13,686 nt of DNA, from positions 1 through 13,686 of the forward strand of contig JBHEQV010000011.1 in assembly GCA_046530735.1 (NCBI GenBank), given 5' to 3'. Under the pieces are notes generated by a model. The model worked only from the letters and a program-made list of their open reading frames with translations. It searched no databases and was not told the origin of the DNA. Positions 1 through 7,367 of this stretch are shown here, piece after piece. Origin of the DNA: Arsenophonus sp046530735 (lineage in GTDB: Bacteria; Pseudomonadota; Gammaproteobacteria; Enterobacterales; Enterobacteriaceae). The first letter of the stretch is position 1. Every line of letters starts with the position of its first letter. A program made the position numbers and the translations under genes.

Positions 1-330
1 TGCAACCGAAAGTTAAGGATGAGCTAATGAAGATTTGGCTAGTAAAGAGTCGTTATGCCGATAATAAAGCTCTTAATATTTTGTCGGCAAGATTTTCAGC
101 GTATTCTGTCAGCGATTAAGAAGCTGAAGAAAGACCGACAAGAACATTGGTATTCTATGACATTCCGTCAGCACACTTTTGGCCAATTAAATTAGATTTG
201 TGATAGTTGAGAATACAAAGCAGACGCATGAAGAAGTGTATTTTTAGGAAATAACTCTTTCAATGGCATCTAATCTGCTTCCCTCTACTCAGAAAATCTG
301 AAACCAAGTGAGCAATGGATTTTACTTACT
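1..330 (+). pseudogene. IS256-family transposase remnant, C-terminal part (copy A)
   Basis: C-terminal third of a mutator-type (IS256) DDE transposase, entering from the left edge. One frame is open from base 3 to a TAA at 117-119 and reads KVKDELMKIWLVKSRYAD, then NKALNIL. This matches the family stretch usually seen as 'KVKxELxEIWxAESR...ANKALDxF'. After the stop the same frame gives LVFYDIPSAHF, the counterpart of the family's FYDFPAEHW. In another frame TLSMASNLLPSTQKI (about 254-298) corresponds to the conserved 'TLSMVFKLxxSAQKxWR' near the C-terminus. In-frame stops and at least one frameshift make it a clear pseudogene. The catalytic Asp residues would lie to the left, outside the window. 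The first 83 bases are similar to 13604-13686. The family call is solid; the exact right end is not. Confidence 0.82.
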
Positions 331-1017
331 GATCCTGATGCTAAATAACGCCTAATTTAAGAATGCATAACTGATTTACGAAGCATCAGAGTGAAACGTA
401 GCTTAATCGACATATACCCAGATTTACTAATAACTCTATAAAACCTACTCTATCTTAACTCTAGTGCGTTTATTTTTTGTTAATTAATTGAAATAATACA
501 AAAAAAGTCTAAGAATCAATTACAGACTGTTTTAAAACTAGATATAATAGTTCTGATCACTAATTTAAAAATTTTCTAATTTTGATAAAGAATTTTAATT
601 TTTTAAATTATTGATTTCTGAAAGTGCTAAAGACCCTGTCTAAAAATAATTAAATTAATTTATAGATAGGCATATTAATTACTATATCTTTTTAGGTTAG
701 TTATTTAATTGCTTCCTTGAAACCTTTACCCGTTTAAAACGGTATGTTTGCAGAAGTAATTTTAAATAGTTTATCTGTTTTTTTTTGGATTGCATCGTTC
801 TCTAGATGTTTTTTGTTTAATATGAAAGATACCAAACTCAACTAGTTGTATATCATTTATAGCCTTTACTTATTTTGTTACAGTTTTCATGAATATATTA
901 AGTGTTTTCTTAAAGTTTTTTGGTTTAATCTGCTTTTCAGCGATTTTATTGATAAGTTTTATTTTGTTCATTTAGTGCTTAAGTAAATAGGGCTCTACCT
1001 TACTAAAGGTGTTGATG
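331..1017. other. AT-rich region without recognisable genes
   Basis: Very AT-rich DNA in which I can assign no gene. A 28-codon open frame at 889-975 would encode a hydrophobic peptide (MNILSVFLKFFGLICF and on), but it has no convincing ribosome binding site and is likely chance. The first 100 bases could still contain the worn right end of the IS256 element. Confidence 0.6.
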
Positions 1018-2010
1018 GTAGAAATCCCTTATACTGTATAAAGGATTTTTGCTAGATCGATTAACATGAAAAGCAAACAGTCATAAAGATCAAAGCGACT
1101 CTTTCCTTACTCTATACCAAAATATAGCTGCGTTTCATTAGTTGGTTCAGCTATAATTTATCAGATGATGTTGATTAATGTATTGAAACAACTAATATCA
1201 CTTTATCCTACTCATATTATCACATTGAACATATTATTCGATAAATATATTCATTATGGTTACAGCGATATTGTTGTAGGATTCCTGATACTAGGAAACA
1301 TTTAACAATGTTATTTAACTTCTTTAGTAAAATTAAATCACAAGAATAAAAAATGATTTAGTTATCTGTGATGTATATTGAATAATTTGATTTTACGGGA
1401 AGTCAGGGAAACAAACATACATTCATTTAAAAACAGCCTTTAGATGGCGTTATTGCTTATTTTTTCATCGGAGGCGCTTAATATAAGTGCACTAAGTGCT
1501 ATTCTTAAAATAGATGAAATATTTTTACATAAATAATTTAAAGGAAAGCATTCTATTCTACATAGAAAACGCAGAAAACGCGGGATAGGAGGAAATAAAA
1601 AGAAAGAACGAATCGCAATTTTAATCATTAAAGATATTAACAGAGTTATATGAGCGATGAGATTCTTAAAGAGTTTAATGCAGGAGTATGTTAGTCGTTT
1701 TTCTTGAAATAATTATTAATAAATAGTCCATAATTTTATTAAATGAATCTAAATGGTACAAAACTTTTGCCAACTAATATGAAATTATTCGATATTGTTT
1801 AATAAGATTAAACAATCAGAGAAGAGTTGTTGATAAGAAATTCCATATTAAAATATAGACAATTATATCATCTGATTAAAAGATAGCTGAGTAACTTCCC
1901 CATATTGCATCTTGTTTTATTTATTGAATTATCTGGTCTAGATAAAGATTGCGTGAACCACAGAACAATTGAAATACAGGCATATCTACAAATTCTTCTA
2001 TGAAGAAGTC
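1018..2010 (+). pseudogene. IS1595-family element remnant, copy A
   Basis: Decayed insertion sequence with a DDE transposase of the IS1595 (ISXO2-like) family. Landmarks in order: LKTAFRWRYCLFF near 1427-1465, matching the family's KTAFRWRHRFL helix-turn-helix region; KIDEIF near 1507, the counterpart of 'GIVEADE', with the first catalytic Asp still present (GAT 1513-1515); MSDEILKEFNA from 1650; and LIKR then a stop then LSNFP near 1870-1900, matching the terminal 'RLKxWLxRFHG'. Many stops and shifts separate these blocks, so nothing functional can be made. A second copy in the same orientation lies at 7368-8375, and the two align along most of their length. The left boundary is marked by a near-perfect palindrome shared by both copies. 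The right end abuts or truncates an IS481 remnant on the other strand. Confidence 0.78.
1022..1048. repeat. Palindrome at left boundary of IS1595 copy A
   Basis: Left arm AAATCCCTTATAC and right arm GTATAAAGGATTT surround a single central T. The arms pair at 12 of 13 positions. The same structure occurs at the matching place of copy B (7372-7398), so it belongs to the element or its immediate border. Confidence 0.7.
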
Positions 2011-2190
2011 AACAATTTTCTTCAAGATACGCAATCATTAACATCATCTCATTTTCGCTATTTAGAAACGATAAGTTCAGATATGCTATAATGCTTACCA
2101 AAGTAGACGTAGGCTCTTTGTTGGCCTGAAGAGTAGTTCTGGATTAAGTGTTCTGGCTCCCTGACATTGAGCTTCATTATCATAATATTT
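2005..2190 (-). pseudogene. IS481-type transposase N-terminus remnant, copy A
   Basis: Read on the minus strand this stretch resembles the N-terminal helix-turn-helix of an IS481-type transposase. One frame gives GARTLNPELLF, another gives KEPTSTL, and a third gives GKHYSISELIVSK then a stop then RK and DDVND. Joined, this follows the known pattern 'ARTTPxxR...EPASxLAxRYGISxxTVxKWxKRDDV'. A second, clearer copy on the same strand lies at about 11700-11909, and the nucleotide similarity runs from about 2007 to 2225. The element is cut on its downstream (lower-coordinate) side by the IS1595 copy. It has several frameshifts and no DDE domain. Assignment to IS481 rather than another HTH transposase family rests on motif memory. 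Confidence 0.55.
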
Positions 2191-2356
2191 TTTCTTAACT
2201 ATATACTGCTGAGTAGCCATCCTTTACTATTAATAATGCTGTATAACTAGGAGGATCCATATAATAGTTCTGGAGAAGATACATAAATCAGGAATAAATA
2301 GTAACTTTTATATAAAAATTAGCGCGATATAAAGATATTTTATTAAGATATAGCAT
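2191..2356. other. AT-rich leader region upstream of folE
   Basis: No gene seen. The part just upstream of folE should hold its promoter. The upstream half may contain the worn left flank of the minus-strand IS481 remnant. Confidence 0.5.
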
Positions 2357-2362
2357 TATAAT
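2357..2362 (+). promoter_or_regulatory. Candidate -10 box for folE
   Basis: A perfect TATAAT lies about 70 bases before the folE start. No good -35 hexamer stands 16-18 bases upstream (the best is GATATT), so this is only a weak promoter candidate in AT-rich DNA where such hexamers arise by chance. Confidence 0.3.
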
Positions 2363-2420
2363 AGGATATTGATTATCCATTTATTGAATATGTAGGTGGA
2401 TAAATCTTAAATTTTATTGT

Positions 2421-2425
2421 TGGAG
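2421..2425 (+). promoter_or_regulatory. folE ribosome binding site
   Basis: TGGAG, continuing into AAA, ends seven bases before the ATG at 2432. This decides the start. A TTG at 2417 would extend the frame by five codons but would place this site inside the coding region, and the ATG start also matches the MSSLSKEA N-terminus expected for enterobacterial FolE. Confidence 0.75.
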
Positions 2426-2431
2426 AAATCC

Positions 2432-3106
2432 ATGTCATCACTAAGTAAAGAAGCGTATCTTGTTCGTAAAGCACTAGAAGCTCGTGGTCTTGAAGCTCCA
2501 CTATTTGATCATTTTTTTTCCTCAAATGAGCGTAAACAACAGATTGAAGAGCACATGGGTGAAATTATGCATTTACTTAATCTTGATCTTAGTGATGATA
2601 GTTTAGCAAAAACACCTAATCGGGTTGCTAAAATGTATATTGACGAAATTTTCTCAGGGCTTGATTATAATAATTTTCCTAAAATTACTTTGATCGAAAA
2701 TAAAATGGATTTCGATGAAATGGTGACGGTTCGTGATATTACTTTAACTAGTATCTGTGAGCATCATTTTATCACCATTGATGGTAAAGCGGCACTGGCA
2801 TATATTCCAAAGAATAAAGTGATTGGTTTATCTAAAATTAATCGTATTGTTCAATTCTTTTCTCAACGACCACAAGTTCAAGAGCGTTTAACTAAGCAGA
2901 TTTTAATTGCATTACAAACTTTATTAGGCACAAGTAATGTCGCGGTTTCAATTGATGCTGTTCATTATTGTGTCAAAGCTAGAGGTGTTTGTGATGTAAG
3001 CAGTAGAACAATGACAACCTCGCTAGGTGGATTATTTAAATCTAGTCAAAATACACGTCAGGAGTTTTTATATAATATTTCGCGTCTGCACACCCCTCAT
3101 TGTTAA
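2432..3106 (+). CDS. folE: GTP cyclohydrolase I (FolE)
   Basis: Converts GTP to 7,8-dihydroneopterin triphosphate, the first committed step to tetrahydrofolate and, in bacteria, to queuosine precursors. It is a cytosolic toroidal decamer. The product is 224 residues, against 222 in E. coli, and aligns end to end. The zinc ligands are present: Cys109 and His112 in TSICEHHF, and Cys180 in HYCVKARG. His111, His178 and Arg184 of the active site are also kept, as are the GLSKINRIVQFF and QRPQVQERLT blocks and the C-terminal GGLFKSSQNTR. Departures from E. coli include Cys187 at the position of Arg in GIRD, Arg192 and Met194 in the following Ser/Thr-rich loop, a diverged segment around residues 25-35, and a different tail (residues 213-224). 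None hits a metal ligand. It is the only intact gene in the window, followed by a dead yeiB-like gene, which suggests selection to keep it. Confidence 0.97.
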   Translation: MSSLSKEAYLVRKALEARGLEAPLFDHFFSSNERKQQIEEHMGEIMHLLNLDLSDDSLAKTPNRVAKMYIDEIFSGLDYNNFPKITLIENKMDFDEMVTVRDITLTSICEHHFITIDGKAALAYIPKNKVIGLSKINRIVQFFSQRPQVQERLTKQILIALQTLLGTSNVAVSIDAVHYCVKARGVCDVSSRTMTTSLGGLFKSSQNTRQEFLYNISRLHTPHC

Positions 3107-3149
3107 TTAATGTTTATTATTAAATCCAATATGGATAGTGTTTTGAAAA

Positions 3150-3470
3150 AATTGCTCTGTTTCATAGAAGTTCTATTATATTAATTAATATTTTGATTTT
3201 TCGTTATCTGAATTAGATTATATAAATCTAGTTTATTCTGCTAGCACGTTAATTTAGGATATCTGAAGTTGGATATTTTGAATATCTTTGTGTAGGGGAA
3301 ATTTCTGGTTATTTTTAGCTTATTATTTGGTACAAATTTTTAATTTTTATCTAAGGCAGGGTTTAGCTTGGAATCAAATCTGTCTGTTTGTGTTAGCTAT
3401 TACTGATCTGTTGCATGATATTACATTATAGGATAGAGATATTCTATTATTTTCTTATACCTTGACAGAC
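3150..3470 (+). pseudogene. yeiB: yeiB-like (DUF418) membrane protein remnant
   Basis: Remains of an inner-membrane protein gene directly downstream of folE on the same strand, as in the E. coli folE-yeiB arrangement. One frame reads LDILNIFV, a stop, then GKFLVIFSLLFGTNF (3296-3340), matching the YeiB segment 'VKFLTLFALLFGAGL'. Another frame reads LHDITL, TAG, DRDILLFSY (3411-3458), matching 'IHGLLFWDGDILLAY' with the Trp codon turned to a stop. Upstream, SSIILINILIF near 3165 may be the first transmembrane segment ('GILLLNI'). Only the first third of the roughly 385-residue protein is traceable; the rest is unrecognisable. YeiB's function is not established, so its loss says little about physiology. 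Confidence 0.7.
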
Positions 3471-3714
3471 ATAAGAAATATAGTTGATTTATTTATAACT
3501 TTCCAGAAGATAGTGTGGTTTTGTTGCTAACATATCTGTTTTGTCATGTATTTTCCTTATCATCCTCATGATTTAATCTTAATTCTGTAGAATGCAGGCA
3601 AATATTTCATTATTAAATTTGGTTTAATAGAAACAGTAGATTATGCAAAAATATACTAGATAAATATGTGTTAGAATATTTAACTGAAACCCTCCATGTG
3701 ATCCAATTAGTGTA

Positions 3715-4130
3715 TATTGGCGATAATAATTCAGGGTTATTAGCTAATGGTAACGGCAATCTAGTAGTTTATACCAATAAATAAAAGTTGAAAACTGGAG
3801 TAATATTAGTCTTTATTGGTTAGGTAATGCTAATGTTGATAGCACGATCATAATACCTATAACAATTTGCATATCTCATTGGGCGGTGAAATTGCTGTTT
3901 ATTAAAAGAATGGTGATTGTTCATGGCTAATTTGGAGAAGAAATCTCAGTGAATGCTTTAATAATACCTTTCTACGTGATATTCGATTAGGGGGTATATG
4001 CAAAAAGTTAAGATATGGCGAGGGAAGGATATCCTGAATGAGTCACTGTATATGATTACAGGCGATTATTAACTTTAATACTGATGAATATGCTGGTTTA
4101 TTTCAGAGCGAATCATACAAAATATCAATG
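3715..4130 (+). pseudogene. Possible B-lectin (bulb-type mannose-binding) domain remnant
   Basis: Fragments in three frames look like successive subdomains of a B-type lectin. The first, ANGNGNLVVYTNK (from 3743), fits the mannose-site pattern QxDxNxVxY with N for Q and N for D. The second, ISLGGEIAVY (about 3873-3902), is followed after a stop by KNGDCSWLIW, comparable to the usual 'NGxxxWxSN' turn. The third is DILNESLYMITGDY (about 4030-4071), like the opening 'xLxxGxSLxSxNGxYxL' of such domains, followed by FNTDEYAGLF. Such domains occur in lectin-like bacteriocins and secreted proteins of gammaproteobacteria. Stops and frameshifts make it dead. The match is by pattern only; no start codon or partner domain can be fixed. 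Confidence 0.35.
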
Positions 4131-4134
4131 ATAG

Positions 4135-5060
4135 CTGAATAAATGTGTGGTTAATATGTGATGGAATATTAAAAATTTTATATGTTATCAACCTGATTCT
4201 CTTTATAAGATAGCTCTATAACTTTTGTTGGTACTATTTTTCTTATATTTGAAGATGCTTAGAGCTGGTATGAGTAATAAAACTTTTCAGCCGAAGACTA
4301 TGAAAATCAAGTGTGAAAACAACGGGTAATACTTTAATGATTATGATATCAGCGCCTATGTTCTAAAAGAGAACATATAAGAAAAATTATTTATCAGAAT
4401 GACCTAAAAATTCCGGGCTTAACCGAAAATGGTATTTTATCAATGCTAAGGTTGTTTCGCTGCGCCACAACAACAAATGAACTCAAGTAGTAACTACTCA
4501 TAATAAACTAGATTATATACTTAACAATCGGAAAAATTTATAGCATTGTACAGGATGCTTCAGACTCGACATAGCTACAGAAGTTAAAAAAGTCTCACTG
4601 TTTGACCTGGAAAATATAGTGTGTTTATAAATCGATTTGATATTAATACTGCGCTAGATATTGATTAGTCGGAAATATCATAGAAAGCAGGGTAAAATTG
4701 AACATCAGGCTGTCTTGAAAATGTAGTTAGATATAACGTTGCTTTTGATGATGTTACTTGGACGAATTTTCTTATCAGTTCTTGTTATATGAGATGAATA
4801 AAAATACCTTTTATATTCTTTCCAGAAATTGAAGTATAAGGTTGTATTGCAGTCTAATTGAACTTCTGTTATTACAATAAACATTCCTTTTGGAGGAATG
4901 TTTGAGTTAAACAGCTTGTTCACCCATCATTCACTCAGTTTAAATTTTCTTAATGGCGTCTCAGATTGCAAGTTTAAAACTTTACGACTAGGTAATCTCT
5001 ACCTTATGCCAAGGATCTAGCTCAGGATAAATTCGTAATATAAAATGAGGAATTTTGCCT
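4135..5060. other. Unrecognised decayed region
   Basis: No gene can be assigned. Short open pieces exist on the plus strand, for example TEVKKVSLFDLENIV near 4580-4625, which may be the tail of a decayed protein, perhaps the continuation of the lectin-like gene. The minus-strand open frame across 4705-4923 has no family resemblance and no ribosome binding site, and is likely chance. Confidence 0.5.
4879..4903. repeat. Perfect 10-bp inverted repeat
   Basis: AAACATTCCT and AGGAATGTTT are separated by five bases (TTTGG). No T-tract follows on either strand, so it is not a standard terminator; it may be a relic of one or chance. Confidence 0.5.
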
Positions 5061-5065
5061 GACTG

Positions 5066-5182
5066 ATGAGTAAGAGTAAAGAGCAGATATTTTATCTTAT
5101 TCAAGGGAGATCACCGTTTCAGATAAACCAGTTTGTTGTGGAGCTTGTTGTGGAGCTTGTTGCAAAGCTTTCAGTAGGCTAA
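5066..5182 (+). CDS. Short hypothetical open frame, doubtful
   Basis: A 38-codon frame starting MSKSKEQIFYLIQGRSPF and ending in VVELVVELVAKLSVG. The beginning has the feel of a winged-helix regulator N-terminus ('KEQILYLLKxxGPxT'), but the second half consists of a 12-bp tandem repeat. There is no clear Shine-Dalgarno sequence; GAGGAA lies about 14 bases upstream. It is more likely a decayed fragment than an expressed peptide. Confidence 0.2.
   Translation: MSKSKEQIFYLIQGRSPFQINQFVVELVVELVAKLSVG
5135..5170 (+). repeat. 12-bp tandem repeat, three units
   Basis: GTTGTGGAGCTT occurs twice exactly (5135-5146, 5147-5158), followed by a third unit with three changes (5159-5170). It is in frame with the short open frame and gives VVEL, VVEL, VAKL. 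Confidence 0.85.
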
Positions 5183-5218
5183 GAAAATGAAACGCCTACA
5201 AGAATTTCAATACGAATA

Positions 5219-5239
5219 TTCCTACTGTAATAGTAGGAA
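5219..5239. repeat. Perfect 8-bp inverted repeat
   Basis: TTCCTACT and AGTAGGAA flank a five-base loop (GTAAT). No T-tract follows. Its role is unknown. Confidence 0.45.
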
Positions 5240-5424
5240 CATCTATAGCGGTTAACTGAACATTCTAAGTCAATATTTTATCATTAATTTATGATGGTTT
5301 GATGTTGCATTTTTAACTAGATTTATAGTTGCATTAAACTAGGTTTCTTAAATCTGAAATTTAGCTAAAATTTTAATTAAAATCAGCAATAAAAGGTTTT
5401 TAGAGATAATAGAAATGGTTAAAA
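5240..5424. other. AT-rich spacer
   Basis: Nothing recognised. It leads into the serine recombinase remnant, and any promoter of that gene would have been here. Confidence 0.4.
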
Positions 5425-5846
5425 TAATAATAGACTATATAAGCGAGTTTTAAAAAAAAATAACTAAACAAAGATTTATAACGAAAATTGTTAATTTTAA
5501 ATTGTGAACATATTTTATGGATAAAGTCTGTAGAAAAACAGGCCAGAGATTCAGATTTAAAACTCATCTTAAACTGCTTAAAATCAGGTGATACCTTAGT
5601 TGTTTTGAAGCTAGACAGATTAAGGGAACTGGCATTAAACATTTGATTGGTTTAATTTCAGATCTTGAAGATAAAAGAATTTATTTTACAGTTTGACGGA
5701 TTCTATAAATACCTCTTCATCAGCAGGCTGTTTTTCATGTGATGAGCATAAAAGCACAAATAGAGCGGGAACTGATTATTGAGTATATTCAGGCAAGTTT
5801 TATCCGTGGCGAAAAGCAGAGGCTGTATCGGAAAAGTAGACTTTGA
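5425..5846 (+). pseudogene. Serine recombinase (resolvase/invertase) remnant
   Basis: Remains of a Pin/Hin/TnpR-type site-specific recombinase, which cuts and rejoins DNA through an active-site Ser. LYKRVLKKNN near 5435 matches the N-terminal 'YxRVSxxxQ'; the catalytic Ser position reads TTA (Leu, 5450-5452), one transition from TCA. DSDLKLILNCLKSGDTLVV then LKLDRL (5548-5622) matches 'LxxLREGDTLVVWKLDRL'. After a shift, GTGIKHLIGLISDLEDK (5625 on) matches 'GRSLKHLVxLVxDLExR', ending at TGA 5694-5696. The frame-shifted C-terminal half runs from FHVMSIKAQIERELI (5733) to a TGA at 5844-5846, matching 'FHxMAxLAExERELI'. The original C-terminal DNA-binding helix-turn-helix is not evident. It is dead through stops, shifts and loss of the nucleophile. 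Whether it belonged to a transposon, plasmid or phage cannot be told. Confidence 0.78.
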
Positions 5847-5849
5847 TTA

Positions 5850-6286
5850 TTTTTTACATAACCACTACCAGCCTAAAAATACTTTAGTCCGGTCAGAGTA
5901 GAAAACAGCTAGCATTACTGTATGAATTTTTATTGATCAGCATCTACAATATTATCAAGTGACCGCACTATTTGAATAGACTAAAGTATCTCTGATAAAA
6001 TAACAATATAATTTAGTTGCATTGATGGAAGCGAAAATAGTTCGATATTTATCCACGTTTGGTTTAAAATATCACTTACTGTATCATTAGTTCGTACAGC
6101 AGATATGAGTTATAAACGCGAGAAAAAAGCTATTGCGCTTTATAGCAATTTATACCGAGAAAGCAGCTGATATGCCATCAATGAAGCATTATGTGAGCAG
6201 GGCCGAATCACCACAGATTAGAGAACTAAATCTGCGCGATTTTATTAGATAAGGCATAACGTAAGATTTTATAAGGAGATAACCCA
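5850..6286. other. Unrecognised decayed region
   Basis: No family recognised. The longest suggestive piece is plus-strand KKAIALYSNLYRESS, a stop, then YAINEALCEQGRITTD (about 6125-6220), with further traces up to the ribosome binding site of the next small frame. This looks like the end of a former gene upstream of, and perhaps in an operon with, that frame. Confidence 0.4.
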
Positions 6287-6421
6287 ATGATAAAAACCGA
6301 TAGGATGCTAAGGGAGGTTACTGAACTAATCATTCTCCTGTACAATATAATCAGTGAGACGCTTGAATATATGGATATAGTTCAAAGATCACATTATCAA
6401 ATCGATGTGATTGTTAATTAG
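6287..6421 (+). CDS. Small hypothetical protein, 44 residues, possibly a truncated gene
   Basis: ATG at 6287 stands eight bases after a strong AAGGAG (6273-6278), the best ribosome binding site in the window apart from that of folE. The product begins MIKTDRMLREVTELIILL, is mostly helical in character with no clear membrane segment or motif, and ends at TAG 6419-6421. The same frame continues after the stop with further stops, so the original protein was probably longer and has been cut by a nonsense mutation. I do not recognise the family. Real translation of a short peptide is possible but unproven. Confidence 0.3.
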   Translation: MIKTDRMLREVTELIILLYNIISETLEYMDIVQRSHYQIDVIVN

Positions 6422-7367
6422 ATTGACTTGTGTCTGAATCTCATCTATTTTTAGTGGGTCATGCTGTTTTTATTACGTTGATTTTTATAGAAATAGCTAA
6501 TGCGAACTGTTAAATAGTTCTCCTATATCTTAGGACCTGATTGCCCTATCAGCGCAAAATTGACCTGCATGATGCTGCTAATATTTACAGTGTTGATGTG
6601 CAGAATCGCTGAACTTACTCGAAAATATATCAATGTTTATAGCTTATAATAACATTGGTTACTCGACGACAGCTAAGATGTTTCTGCATTGTTGAAAGAT
6701 CCAATTGTCACCTGGGCTGAGACAATTACAAATCTGAGAATAACGTCATTACGGACGTAAAGTTTCGTGATGTGATGGCGAATATGTAATATGTTTTACG
6801 TCGACAAAAAAAGAAATGTACGTTGGAATATATTTCCGCCTTCTCGTTATTTGCTCATATATTTAAGAAGCTGTGGTCTAGGCTGATGTGATGTTTATGA
6901 GTCTACGTTTTGAGAGAGAAAAAGCACAATAAAATCCTCCAATATATAATCGTTTTCCATTCGCTAGCTTTAAATAAGTCATTTAAAATCTCGCTACTTT
7001 ACTTTACTTTACTTTTCTAGCTTTCAGAGTGAAATGGTGATTGACGAGGCAGCTTCCCTATTAAATTCTTTAAGAATTTGCTTAAAAATGTCGTTGGTAC
7101 TCAACATCTGCGGAAAAACCCCGCGCGGCTGTAACTGATTTCTATCAATAATGGTCTCAATAATCCGTTTAATGCCTATATTTAGGATGCGCTTGCGTAA
7201 TTGATGTACAAGGATTATCCATGTATCCTACGCAACTATAGATTAGACGATTAGCGAAAAACTGTATCGCCATTTGTTATTGTAAATTATAAATCTTGGT
7301 AGCCAAGATACTGAAAACCATGGCGCTATAACCTGTATAAATAATCATGTTGGCAAAGGTTGTTAAC
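6422..7367. other. Unrecognised decayed region
   Basis: No gene can be named. Pieces that look like former coding sequence on the plus strand include KIDLHDAANIYSVDVQNR (about 6550-6605), KDPIVTWAETITNLRI (about 6690-6740), FRDVMANM followed by YVLRRQKKKCTLEYIS (about 6765-6830) and NNGLNNPFNAYI (about 7150-7180). They may be parts of one or more decayed genes, possibly of phage or plasmid origin. Confidence 0.4.
6996..7015 (+). repeat. (ACTTT)4 microsatellite
   Basis: Four exact ACTTT units in a row. It lies in non-coding decayed DNA; no role is apparent. Confidence 0.9.

Noticed and set aside
1440..1628. Minus-strand 62-codon open frame
   Set aside because: It is antisense to the IS1595 transposase blocks (KTAFRWR and KIDEIF) and so is a shadow.
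2417..2431. TTG start extending folE by five codons
   Set aside because: The Shine-Dalgarno sequence lies within this extension, and family N-termini begin at the ATG at 2432.
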